A DNA stretch of 51,514 nt from Prosthecobacter sp. (GTDB lineage: Bacteria; Verrucomicrobiota; Verrucomicrobiia; Verrucomicrobiales; Verrucomicrobiaceae). Shown here in pieces: positions 7,805-15,896 of this stretch (within the stretch, counting starts at the first letter, position 1; every line of letters starts with the position of its first letter). Position numbers and translations under genes: made by a program. Where the stretch lies: NCBI GenBank assembly GCA_017853885.1, contig JAFMIR010000030.1, forward strand, positions 1-51,514. Reading direction: 5' to 3'. The notes under the pieces were generated by a model that was given only the letters and a program-made list of their open reading frames with translations, ran no database searches and had not been told where the DNA came from.

Positions 7805-9190
7805 TCACAGCGCGTGCAACAGCTTGTCGTGGATGCCGTCAAAGCCGCCATTGCTGAAGACGATGATCACATCGCCAAGGCGGGCTTCAGATTTGAGGCG
7901 TTGAACGATGGCGTCGGTGTTTGGCTCGAACCAGCAGGGCTTGCCGCGTGCGGTGACAGCCGCAGCGACCTTGGCAGTATCAAGGCGTTGATCCGCGGCG
8001 ACCTTTTCGGGATTCGCCACGGCGGCGATGACGCTGGCATCGGCCTCAGCCAGGGCTTCGATAAGCTCGTTTTGCAGCACGTTGCGGCGACTAGTGTTCG
8101 AGCGAGGTTCAAAAATGGCCCACAGGCGTCGGCCGGTATAGCGCTGGCGCAGGCCGCGCAGCGTTTCACGGATCGCGGTAGGATGATGGCCGAAGTCGTC
8201 GATGATGGTGATGCCATGCGCGGCCCCGCGCTCTTGCTGCCGACGGCGCACGCCGAGGAAGTTTGAGAGGCCGGCGCGGATCTCGTGGTCGCTCAGGCCG
8301 CCAAAACGGGCGGCGCAGACGCACATAGCAGCGTTGCGGGCATTGAACTCGCCCACCATCGGCACCTCAAACGGCTCGCCGTTGAGCGTAAAGGCCGTGC
8401 TGTCCGGCTTCGTGGCGGTGATTTGAATGCGAAAATCATTCGTGGGACCGAGGCCGACCGTTTTGAGCGGCGCTGGGCATTTCGCGCGAAGCGTGAGGGA
8501 GTTCGGATCGTCGCCATTGATGAGCACGAGGCCGTTGCGCGGCACGGTGTTGAGGAAGCGCTGAAAGCTGAGCAGGATGGCGTCGAGGTCCGGGAAGATG
8601 TCGGCGTGATCAAACTCAATGTTGTTCACGATGGCGCACTCCGGCAGGTAGTGGAGGAACTTGCTACGCTTGTCGAAGTAAGCGGTGTCATACTCGTCGC
8701 CCTCAATGACGAAGATGTCGGAATGCGTGAAACGGGCACCGGATTCGAAATTCTCCGGCACACCGCCGATCATGAAGCCGGGGTTCTTGCCTGCGTGCTC
8801 AAAAAGCCACGCTAGCATGGTCGTCGTCGTTGTTTTGCCGTGCGTGCCACTGACGACAAAGCTGCGTTTGCCCTGGATGACCTCCTGCTTGAGCATTTCA
8901 GCCATCGAGACATAGGGCAGCTTCTTTTCGAGTAGTGTTTCGAGTTCTTGATTGCCACGGGAAATGGCATTGCCCACGACATACACGTCGGCATCGAGTG
9001 GCAGGTTTTCGGGTTTGAAGCCGGCGAGCACCGGGATGCCTGCGTTGGCGAGCACATCGCTCATCGGCGGATAGACCTTATCATCGCTCCCGCTGATGTG
9101 ATGGCCGAGGGCTTTCAAAGCGACCGCGGTGGATCCCATAGCGGTGCCGCAGATGCCGATGAAGTGAATATGCTTGGGTGATTGGGGCAT
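7805..9190 (-). CDS. mpl: UDP-MurNAc:tripeptide ligase Mpl
   Basis: A 461-residue Mur-ligase family enzyme that joins the recycled tripeptide L-Ala-gamma-D-Glu-meso-DAP to UDP-N-acetylmuramate in the cytosol, a peptidoglycan recycling step. The N-terminal Rossmann domain starts HIHFIGICGTAMGSTAVALK, typical of Mpl rather than MurC. The ATP loop is GTHGKTTTTTM (115-125). The central domain has IEGDEYDTAYFDKRSKF and NIEFDHADIF, and the C-terminal domain has DDFGHHPTAIRETL and the Mpl-type FEPRSNTSRRNV. Length fits the E. coli enzyme (457). ATG 9190 gives the family start; the longer open frame upstream is not conserved. It implies DAP-type peptidoglycan in this organism and is divergent from the sigma factor gene. 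Confidence 0.93.
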   Translation of the reverse strand: MPQSPKHIHFIGICGTAMGSTAVALKALGHHISGSDDKVYPPMSDVLANAGIPVLAGFKPENLPLDADVYVVGNAISRGNQELETLLEKKLPYVSMAEMLKQEVIQGKRSFVVSGTHGKTTTTTMLAWLFEHAGKNPGFMIGGVPENFESGARFTHSDIFVIEGDEYDTAYFDKRSKFLHYLPECAIVNNIEFDHADIFPDLDAILLSFQRFLNTVPRNGLVLINGDDPNSLTLRAKCPAPLKTVGLGPTNDFRIQITATKPDSTAFTLNGEPFEVPMVGEFNARNAAMCVCAARFGGLSDHEIRAGLSNFLGVRRRQQERGAAHGITIIDDFGHHPTAIRETLRGLRQRYTGRRLWAIFEPRSNTSRRNVLQNELIEALAEADASVIAAVANPEKVAADQRLDTAKVAAAVTARGKPCWFEPNTDAIVQRLKSEARLGDVIIVFSNGGFDGIHDKLLHAL

Positions 9191-9285
9191 GAATCGGGTA
9201 AGAAGACCGGGATAGAAGCCGGATTTGGCCGTGTCGCTCCAAAAAAGTGCGCGCAGAAGGAATAATCGATCACGCCATAGCTCTG

Positions 9286-9894
9286 ATGAAAAATGATTCT
9301 CTACAGACCATGGACCTTGCCTTCGATTTCGGCCTTGAATGGCCTGCAACTCGTCCGATAGCACGATGCGTGTCCGATTCCCCGCCCAGCTTTGAGCAGA
9401 TTGTGGACGCCCATTACCAAGGGCTCTTCCGTTTCGCTGTGAGCATGTGTCACAGCGAGGCCACGGCACAGGATTTGGTGCAGCAGACCTTCCTGCAATG
9501 GGCCCGAAAGGGCCACATGCTGCGCGATTGCTCCAAGGTGAAGACCTGGCTCTACACGACGATCTACCGTGAGTGGCTGAGCATCGCGCGGAAAGAAAAA
9601 AAGCATGAGAAGGTGGAGTTTGAACCCGATCTGCACGGCAGCGCACAGTCCGAAGGTGAAGAGGAAACGCCTAACGTGGATAGCGACACACTGCAAAAAG
9701 CGCTCGGCCAACTTGACCCGGCCTACCGGGCACCGCTGGTGCTGTTTTATTTGAAAGAGCTGTCTTACCGCGAGATCGCGGAATCACTCGATATTCCCAT
9801 TGGAACGGTCATGTCACGCCTCTCGCGAGCGAAGGACCACCTGCGCCGCATCCTCCGCAAATTGGAAGAATCCCATCCACACCCCACCATTTAA
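9286..9894 (+). CDS. ECF-type RNA polymerase sigma factor
   Basis: About 202 residues with the two domains of group 4 sigma factors. Region 2 runs from FEQIVDAHYQGLFRFAVSM through ATAQDLVQQTFLQWARKG (binds core polymerase and the -10 element) to VKTWLYTTIYREWLS. Region 4 has ALGQLDPAYRAPLVLFYLKELSYREIAESL, followed by the helix-turn-helix IPIGTVMSRLSRAKDHLRRIL, which reads the -35 element. An acidic linker (SAQSEGEEETPNVDSD) separates them. The start is uncertain: GTG 9247, ATG 9286 and ATG 9310 are in frame and none has a strong ribosome-binding site; conserved sequence begins after all three. The next gene starts 3 bases after this stop and encodes a one-span membrane protein, the usual place for an anti-sigma factor. 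Confidence 0.93.
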   Translation: MKNDSLQTMDLAFDFGLEWPATRPIARCVSDSPPSFEQIVDAHYQGLFRFAVSMCHSEATAQDLVQQTFLQWARKGHMLRDCSKVKTWLYTTIYREWLSIARKEKKHEKVEFEPDLHGSAQSEGEEETPNVDSDTLQKALGQLDPAYRAPLVLFYLKELSYREIAESLDIPIGTVMSRLSRAKDHLRRILRKLEESHPHPTI

Positions 9895-9897
9895 GCT

Positions 9898-10632
9898 GTG
9901 AATCGCGACGAAGCTAAACTCGAACTCGATGCCACGACGCTGCGCCCTCAAGATGCATCGTTGGAAGCCCGCGCGATCCTGCACTCCGATGCGGAGCTGG
10001 CCTCTTGGGAGGCGAAACGCCGTGCTTTTGATGAAGCCTTGGCGGACGCTTGTGCGAAGGTGCCCATGGTGGCCGGGCTGCGAAGCTCCATCTTGCAGGC
10101 AGCTTATGAAAAAACCCTCAGGCGCCCCCTCCGCTGGCTCGCACCCACGACAGTCGCAGCTGCAGCATGTGTGCTGTTCGGCTGGACGCTGCTATGGCCA
10201 GGCAGCAGGGCCATGGCGGCTTGGGAAGCCGAATCGCTCAACACGATTGCCAAGGTCAAGCACGGCCTGATGCAACTCGATGTGCATGAGGAAAACCTCG
10301 ATAACTTGAAGAAGCACCTAAGTTTGAACGAGTGTCCCTGCCCGAGCGCCCTACCACCCTCGCTGGCACATCTGCGCACCATCGGCTGCAAACGTGTGAC
10401 CATCGACGACCATGCCGGAACCATCATCTGCTTTGAACTCGAAAAGGGCAAACAGGCACACCTACTCGTTCTGGAGAACGAAGGCCTGTGCAACTGCCCT
10501 ACCGAAGGTGCGCCATGCTTCAAGTCGACCCAGAACTGGTGCTACGCTTCTTGGACACACGGTTCGCATACCTTTATGCTCGCCACCACGGCAGATGAGA
10601 TGACTTTGAAGAGGCTGTTTGGGCTGGCTTGA
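9898..10632 (+). CDS. Single-span membrane protein, candidate anti-sigma factor
   Basis: A 244-residue protein that I cannot place in a named family. The start is GTG 9898, 3 bases after the sigma factor stop. Residues 1-78 are a charged, mostly helical cytoplasmic segment, 81-101 a single membrane span ([20 protein letters not shown]), and the rest an exported domain of about 140 residues. That domain holds many cysteines, among them [29 protein letters not shown] and NWCYASW. The layout (short cytosolic part, one span, sensor domain, next to an ECF gene) is that of anti-sigma factors, but the HxxxCxxC zinc motif of the ZAS class is absent. A role in redox or metal sensing is speculation from the cysteines. 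Confidence 0.7.
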   Translation: MNRDEAKLELDATTLRPQDASLEARAILHSDAELASWEAKRRAFDEALADACAKVPMVAGLRSSILQAAYEKTLRRPLRWLAPTTVAAAACVLFGWTLLWPGSRAMAAWEAESLNTIAKVKHGLMQLDVHEENLDNLKKHLSLNECPCPSALPPSLAHLRTIGCKRVTIDDHAGTIICFELEKGKQAHLLVLENEGLCNCPTEGAPCFKSTQNWCYASWTHGSHTFMLATTADEMTLKRLFGLA

Positions 10633-10664
10633 GAAAGCGACGCAGCACCGAACGTATTCCAAGA

Positions 10665-12089
10665 ATGCCGCATCAGCCACCGCCCACGCCTTTTTTGCGC
10701 CGAGATATCCTCGGCGGGCTTGGCAGTATCGCGATGGCCTCGATGCTGCGTGCCGAGCAGGGTTGGCAACCGCCAAGCGGCCTACCAGTGATCCCGCAGC
10801 GCGCGAAGCGTATCATCTGGCTCTTCATGCGCGGCGGTGTGAGCCACATGGAGAGCTTTGACCCGAAACCGATGCTCACGAAGTATGCGGGTAAGACCAT
10901 CGGCGAGACGCCTTACGCGAGCGTGCAGGACCCGGAAAAACTCAAAAAAGTGCGCGTGGTGGTGGTCAACGATGCGAACGGCAAGCAGCGCAATGTGATT
11001 TATCCGCTGCAAGTCGGCTACAAACGCTACGGGCAGTGCGGCATCGAGATCAGCGACTGGTTTCCTCACATCGGCTCCTGCGCCGACGAGATCACCTTCA
11101 TCCGCAGCATGTGGACGACCGATGACAATCATGGAGCGCAGGTGCAGTTTCACAGTGGTAGGCACATGCTGGAGCCGCGTGTGCCCACTATCGGCGCTTG
11201 GGTGACGTATGGCCTCGGTTCGATGACAGAAAACCTCCCGTCCTTTGTGAACATCGGGCCGCGATACTTCGATGTGCGGGACGGGCACTACCTCGGCCCC
11301 GCTTACGATGCGGTGAATCTGAAAGTGGACCCGAAGAACCCGCTGACCTTTGCCGCGCCGGAGTTCCAGATCGGCCAAGGGGAGCAAGCGGCACAATTTG
11401 AACTCATTCACAAGCTCAACAGCCTCGCGGCCGAGCAGTATCCGGGTGATAAGACGCTCGCGGCCCGCATGAAGAGCTATCGGCTGGCCTTCAACATGCA
11501 GACCGCCGTGCCGGAGACGATGAATCTCGACAACGAGAGCGCCGAGACGAAAAAACTCTACGGCTACGATGACAAGGTGGCTGGTCCGTTTGCACGACAG
11601 CTCCTCGTTGCACGTCGTCTCGCGGAGCGTGGCGTGCGTTTCATCCAGATTCAGCATGGCGATGGTGCAGCGGGTGCTTGGGACTCGCATTCAGGTCTGA
11701 AAAAGAATCACACGAATCTCGCGCAGCAGGTCGATCAGCCCATCGGCGGTCTTTTGAAGGATCTGAAGCAACGCGGCATGCTCGACGACACGCTTGTAGT
11801 CTTCGCCACAGAGTTTGGACGCACCCCCGGATCACAGGGCAGCGATGGCCGTGATCATCATCCGTATGGCTTCAGCGTCTGGATGGCTGGCGGCGGCATC
11901 AAAGGTGGCACCATTCACGGCAGCACGGATGAGCTTGGCTTCCATGCCGTGGAGCATCCGCACTACGTCACCGATGTGCATGCCACGATTCTGCATCTCC
12001 TCGGCCTGAACCCGCACCAGCTCGAAATCCCCGGCCGCAAGCGACTGGAGCGTGATTTTGGCAAGGTGATCGGCGAAGTGCTGGCATAA
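10665..12089 (+). CDS. DUF1501 (sulfatase-like) exported protein
   Basis: A 474-residue member of the DUF1501 family, an alkaline-phosphatase/sulfatase-fold group abundant in Planctomycetes and Verrucomicrobia, of unproven activity. The N-terminus [19 protein letters not shown] resembles a Tat signal. Family segments are [107 protein letters not shown] and [15 protein letters not shown] 10665 is preferred because the twin-arginine region follows shortly. Usually such a gene is paired with a DUF1549/1553 gene; here it stands alone, 32 bases after the candidate anti-sigma gene. It ends 3 bases from a convergent stop. Confidence 0.92.
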   Translation: MPHQPPPTPFLRRDILGGLGSIAMASMLRAEQGWQPPSGLPVIPQRAKRIIWLFMRGGVSHMESFDPKPMLTKYAGKTIGETPYASVQDPEKLKKVRVVVVNDANGKQRNVIYPLQVGYKRYGQCGIEISDWFPHIGSCADEITFIRSMWTTDDNHGAQVQFHSGRHMLEPRVPTIGAWVTYGLGSMTENLPSFVNIGPRYFDVRDGHYLGPAYDAVNLKVDPKNPLTFAAPEFQIGQGEQAAQFELIHKLNSLAAEQYPGDKTLAARMKSYRLAFNMQTAVPETMNLDNESAETKKLYGYDDKVAGPFARQLLVARRLAERGVRFIQIQHGDGAAGAWDSHSGLKKNHTNLAQQVDQPIGGLLKDLKQRGMLDDTLVVFATEFGRTPGSQGSDGRDHHPYGFSVWMAGGGIKGGTIHGSTDELGFHAVEHPHYVTDVHATILHLLGLNPHQLEIPGRKRLERDFGKVIGEVLA

Positions 12090-12092
12090 CGA

Positions 12093-13424
12093 TCACCTCG
12101 ACGCCGACTCGTTCACGCGTTTGATGAGGTTGAGCACCGTTTTGGCCGGAATGGCCTCGTGGAGGACTAAGGTGGTGCCAGTGGAGGGAGCTGGATTGCT
12201 GTTGAAAGTTTGGATGCGTGCCACGTGGCCGATGACGTTGCCAAATTCATCCAGCACGGCCGAGCCACTGCTACCTTGTGCCCAGTCGGTGCTGACGTTG
12301 AGTCGCTGGCTGGCGGCACCTTCGGCACTATCGAGTGAGTAGAGACGGTTCACGATGCCGGCGCTGAAGTAGCCACGGTGCTTCAACGGATCACTGAAGC
12401 AGTAGGCAGGCTCACCGAGATCCACATCCGCCCGCAGCGGCAGCGGCTTCAAGCCACCGGCGATCACACGAATGAGCGCGGCATCGGCCTTCGCATCGGT
12501 CCCGAGGATGGCCGTCGTGGCAAAGAGCTCGTTGTCGGCATTCGCGACGATCAGCGAGCCTTCCTTGAGCGTGGCAGGTGGCTCGATGACATGGTTTGCG
12601 GTGGCCACCACATCCGGCGCGACGGCATACGCACCGGCCATACTGAGGTGCATCTTGTCACAGCGCGTACAACGAAAGAACCAGCCGACCCGCAGGTGAG
12701 CTGCACGGGCCGTGCGAGCGACATCACGGCTTGATTTCGCCTGCGTGCACTCGGCGGAGAGAACGATCAGGCCCGGCTTCGGGTTCTTGATCTGGGCTTT
12801 GACAGCCTCGTGACTGAGGAATCGCTCCGGCTTCACCGCCTTTGAAGCGATTTCAAGCAGTGGATCAGGTGGACCGGCGGGCGCGGTAGGCTTTGCAGAC
12901 GGCTGGCGGTCCGAAGCCACCGGCGGTGTGCCGCTGGGTGGGAGCCACAGCGCCTTCTCAAGTGTGGGCCGCAACGAGGCTCCACGCAGATCCTTGCCCT
13001 GCGCGAGGAGTTTTCCCGTGCTGCCATCGATAAGAAAACACGCCGGGATGCCTCGCACACCATAAAGCTGAGCCAGTTCCGCCTGCCAGCCTTTGCCATC
13101 GCAGATCTGCGTCCACGTCATGCCTTTCTCCTTCGTGAACTCGCCAAGGCTGCCCTTGCGATCATCGCTGTCGAGGCTCACGCCCAGGATTTCGAGGCCT
13201 TTGGGATGCAGGTCGGCATAGACCTTGGTAAGATTCGGCAGCTCACCGATGCACGGCCCGCACCACGTGGCCCAAAAGTCGAGCAGGACGATCTTCCCTT
13301 TGTAATCACCCGGAAACGAAACCTTCGCACCTGTCGTGCTGATGGCCTCAAACGGCTTAGCCTCCTCGGCAAGGCCGGGAAGCGTGGCGAGGCACAGCAG
13401 GAGGGCGGAGAGCGCGGGTTTCAT
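12093..13424 (-). CDS. Secreted thioredoxin-trypsin-like protease fusion
   Basis: A 443-residue protein. Residues 1-19 are a signal peptide, so ATG 13424 is chosen. Residues 22-160 form a TlpA/ResA-like thioredoxin domain with the redox motif WCGPC (54-58) and cis-proline loop RGIPACF (Pro127). A Pro/Ala linker (162-188) follows. Residues about 215-435 are a chymotrypsin-fold protease with a full triad: His278 in ATANHVI, Asp314 in AKADAALI and Ser386 in GSSGSAV. A CxxC pair (RCTRCDKMH, 251-259) opens the protease part. No PDZ domain follows, unlike DegP/HtrA. I infer a periplasmic enzyme coupling disulfide handling to proteolysis. The gene is convergent with the DUF1501 gene. Confidence 0.87.
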   Translation of the reverse strand: MKPALSALLLCLATLPGLAEEAKPFEAISTTGAKVSFPGDYKGKIVLLDFWATWCGPCIGELPNLTKVYADLHPKGLEILGVSLDSDDRKGSLGEFTKEKGMTWTQICDGKGWQAELAQLYGVRGIPACFLIDGSTGKLLAQGKDLRGASLRPTLEKALWLPPSGTPPVASDRQPSAKPTAPAGPPDPLLEIASKAVKPERFLSHEAVKAQIKNPKPGLIVLSAECTQAKSSRDVARTARAAHLRVGWFFRCTRCDKMHLSMAGAYAVAPDVVATANHVIEPPATLKEGSLIVANADNELFATTAILGTDAKADAALIRVIAGGLKPLPLRADVDLGEPAYCFSDPLKHRGYFSAGIVNRLYSLDSAEGAASQRLNVSTDWAQGSSGSAVLDEFGNVIGHVARIQTFNSNPAPSTGTTLVLHEAIPAKTVLNLIKRVNESASR

Positions 13425-13498
13425 CCCGCTGAAACGAAGGGACCTCGCATGATCATACAGCATGCTGCTGTAACTTGACTGCGTTGGCTCCATGCAAA

Positions 13499-14767
13499 TC
13501 AGCCACCATGGACCCGGCTGCCTTGAACGATGATTTGCTTTGTGCCAGGGCCCTGCTTGACGAGATCACGCCTCTTGCCACCACGTGTTTCGTCGAAGGT
13601 GTTGTCACGGATGGTGATGGATTCGGTGCCGCCTTGGATATCGATCACGGCGCCGCCTTCGGGGGCGTTGTCGATGAAAGTGTTGTTTTCGATGCGGTTG
13701 CGGTGTCCAGCGAAAGTGGGTCCACGCTCGGGACGAAAAAGGATGCCGTTGAGGTGGCTGCCTCGGATGATGTTGCCGGAGATGAGGTTGTCGGTATCGC
13801 GATGACCGATGGAGATGCCGACGCGATTGCCATCGATACGGTTTTGTTCGGCGAGACCGTATTTGACACCCCAACAGAAGAAGATGCCGATGTCATTGCC
13901 GCGCAGGATATTGTGGCGGATGACCGGGCGCTGCGAGCCGCTGCCGGGATGCAGGCCGAGTATCTTATTGTTCTCGATGACGCAGTTTTCCACGATAACG
14001 TCGTGGCAGATCTGCCAAGAAATGCCATCGCCGTGGTTGTTGCGGGCGGTGACGCTGCGGATGTGGATGCGGTTGCAGTCTTGGAGGAAGATGCAGCCGG
14101 CGTAGTTGCCATCGAGCTCGGCATTGTGCTCGCGGTTGCCATCGAGAACGAGGTTTTCGATGCGCAGGTCGTTCACTAACTCGCCGCTGATCAGCGGGAA
14201 GAGTGTGGAGCAGGTAGCATCGTTCATCTGCCAGAGGTTTTCGCGCAGGGGCTTGTCGAGCTTGAAGCGGTTGCCGCTGCGGGCGGTGAGCGTGCGCTTG
14301 AGCACGGTCTGGCGGCCGGTTTTGGCGTCCGTGGCCCGCAGACACACGCCATCGCCCACGCGGAAGCCGGCTGCGTCTTGCAGGGTGATCTCCTGGTCAT
14401 ACCAGTCGCTGTCGAGCTTCAGCGGCGTGGTGGTGGAGGGCTCTTTGATGAGCAGTGTCTTGTCGCCCTCGCCGATGAGATGCACGCCGCTTTGCAGATA
14501 GACGGCATTTCGCAGCCGGTAGGTGCCCGCCAAAATGCGCACCGTGCCGCCGCCAAGCCTCGACACATGATCCACTGCCGCTTGGATGGCCCGATGGTCG
14601 TTTCCGATGATATCCGCGTCCCTCGTGCCCACGGTGATGGTCAACGTTTCCTGCCATTGCGGCTGCACCAAGGCATCTCCGCTCGTCTGGCGAGGATGCG
14701 TGACAGCGGGCCGCTCGGCGGCGATGAGAGAGGAACTGATCGCGAGGCTTAGCAGCATGGTTTTCAT
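13499..14767 (-). CDS. Secreted right-handed beta-helix protein
   Basis: A 422-residue protein with a signal peptide (MKTMLLSLAISSSLIAA) beginning at ATG 14767. After an IQAAVDHVSRLGGGTVRILAGTYRL segment, typical of pectate-lyase/Pectate_lyase_3-like folds, the rest is a ladder of Asn-rich coils: LRIENLVLDGNREHN, VIVENCVIENNKILG, VIRHNILRGNDIG, LAEQNRIDGNRVG, LISGNIIRGSHLNG, RIENNTFIDN and ITIRDNTFDET. These repeats of about 22 residues are characteristic of parallel beta-helices that bind, cut or epimerise polysaccharides. No catalytic residues can be assigned, so lyase, hydrolase or adhesin all remain possible. It follows the thioredoxin-protease gene's region on the same strand; the 74-base gap holds no clear signal. 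Confidence 0.85.
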   Translation of the reverse strand: MKTMLLSLAISSSLIAAERPAVTHPRQTSGDALVQPQWQETLTITVGTRDADIIGNDHRAIQAAVDHVSRLGGGTVRILAGTYRLRNAVYLQSGVHLIGEGDKTLLIKEPSTTTPLKLDSDWYDQEITLQDAAGFRVGDGVCLRATDAKTGRQTVLKRTLTARSGNRFKLDKPLRENLWQMNDATCSTLFPLISGELVNDLRIENLVLDGNREHNAELDGNYAGCIFLQDCNRIHIRSVTARNNHGDGISWQICHDVIVENCVIENNKILGLHPGSGSQRPVIRHNILRGNDIGIFFCWGVKYGLAEQNRIDGNRVGISIGHRDTDNLISGNIIRGSHLNGILFRPERGPTFAGHRNRIENNTFIDNAPEGGAVIDIQGGTESITIRDNTFDETRGGKRRDLVKQGPGTKQIIVQGSRVHGG

Positions 14768-14849
14768 GTAGAGAATACTACGCCAACACGCCCTGCCCCC
14801 TTCCATCACGAGATGAAGCGCGGCCGCAGCTCAGGTGAAATGCTTCCGG

Positions 14850-15155
14850 ATGGCCTCCACGAGACTGGTGGTGGTGTAGGACTTTGCCATCGACGGCGGT
14901 GGGCAGATGGTGCTTTTGGAGCGTTTGCCAGTCGCCGAGCCGATGCTGATGATCTTGCAGTTTCACCCCGAGATCGAGGCAGTGTTCGACGGTGGAGGCG
15001 ACACTTTTCCTTATCGAAGTGGCAACGAACAGCATCCAACACATTCTTGCACACTTCATCGAGCGTGTCGGCTTCTGTAAAAATCGATTCGCCAACGGCA
15101 CGGCCGATGTAACTGCCCTCAGGGGCTTCTTCAACCATGAAATGAGCTCGTTCAT
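14850..15155 (-). pseudogene. Decayed HicB-like antitoxin (hicBA remnant)
   Basis: From ATG 15155 the sequence begins MNELI, then needs one extra base in the short T run at 15140-15142 (minus strand) to continue as MVEEAPEGSYIGRAVGESIF, then TEADTLDEVCKNVLDAVRCHF. That is the small HicB-like antitoxin often misnamed 2-oxoisovalerate dehydrogenase. After HFDKEK (about 15003) the expected LIRLHFV-type end is missing. Downstream, short pieces in different frames (LPR in one, DLGVKLQDHQHRLG in another, about 14930-14982) faintly resemble a HicA toxin start. I read this as a dead toxin-antitoxin pair. The HicB similarity is fairly clear; the HicA part is weak. A sequencing error could explain the first shift but not the lost C-terminus. 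Confidence 0.55.
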
Positions 15156-15251
15156 GGTGGCATCATCAGGCTGGCATCACGCCACACAACCGTGACCCGT
15201 TTGCTATCAGCTTTTGAAGGATCTCGCACCTTCGTCCGTTCTCCCAGGCCC

Positions 15252-15893
15252 ATGAAACTGCTCACTGCCTTCCTCACCTTCGCTTCCACGATCACGTTTG
15301 CCGCCGACCAACCGGACACCAGCGGCTGGAAGAATTTGTTCGCCGCAGACCTTTCGAATGCAGTGGATGCCTCCGGCTGGCAGTTTGATGGCAAAGAACT
15401 GGTGGCAAAGAACCACGATACGATCTGGACGAAGGAGTCGTATGGCGATTTCATCCTCGATCTGGAGTTCAAGGTGGCGAAGGAGTCGAATAGTGGCGTC
15501 TTTCTGCGCAGCGGTGACATCAAGAACGTGCTCGCGGCCCTCGAAATCCAGGTCCACGAAAGCGCGGATGGCAGCAAGTATGGCATGCTGGGCGCGATCT
15601 ACGATGCGATGCCGCCGAAGAAAAACGCGGCGAAACCGGTGGGTGAGTGGAATCGCTACACCATCCGCTGCCAAGGCCCACACATCACCGTCGTGCTGAA
15701 TGGTGAGACGATCATCGATGCGAACCTCGACAGCTGGCCTGAGACCGGCAAGAACCCGGACGGCACGCCGAACAAGTTTAAGAAAGCTCTCAAAGACTTC
15801 GCCCGCAGCGGCCCAATCGGCCTGCAAGGGCTTCACGGTAAGGCACAGGCTCCAGTGTGGTATCGCAACCTGAAGATCAAAACGCTAGAGTAA
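15252..15893 (+). CDS. DUF1080 secreted carbohydrate-binding/hydrolase protein
   Basis: A 213-residue exported protein of the DUF1080 family (3-keto-disaccharide hydrolase domain, a concanavalin-like beta-sandwich). The signal peptide is MKLLTAFLTFASTITFA from ATG 15252. Family segments include GWKNLFAADLSNA, WTKESYGDFILDLEFKVAKE, NSGVFLRSG, LEIQVHES, WNRYTIRCQGPHITVVLNG and the terminal GPIGLQGLHGKAQAPVWYRNLKIK. Related proteins cleave or bind 3-keto-glycosides produced by Gfo/Idh-type oxidoreductases. It converges with the large secreted protein at 15897 (3-base gap). Confidence 0.9.
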   Translation: MKLLTAFLTFASTITFAADQPDTSGWKNLFAADLSNAVDASGWQFDGKELVAKNHDTIWTKESYGDFILDLEFKVAKESNSGVFLRSGDIKNVLAALEIQVHESADGSKYGMLGAIYDAMPPKKNAAKPVGEWNRYTIRCQGPHITVVLNGETIIDANLDSWPETGKNPDGTPNKFKKALKDFARSGPIGLQGLHGKAQAPVWYRNLKIKTLE

Positions 15894-15896
15894 TTC

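Noticed and set aside
10782..11690. A 302-codon open frame antisense to the DUF1501 gene
   Set aside because: A shadow in GC-rich coding DNA; the forward protein has every DUF1501 landmark.
13475..14179. A 234-codon open frame antisense to the beta-helix gene
   Set aside because: It is the reverse reading of Asn-rich repeats, giving low-complexity Asp/Val/Ala sequence without domain features; the minus-strand gene has a signal peptide and clear repeats.
14778..15155. A 125-codon open frame from ATG 15155 as an intact gene
   Set aside because: After MNELI the translation is out of the HicB-like frame and its later sequence (His/Gln-rich) resembles no protein; I call the locus a pseudogene.
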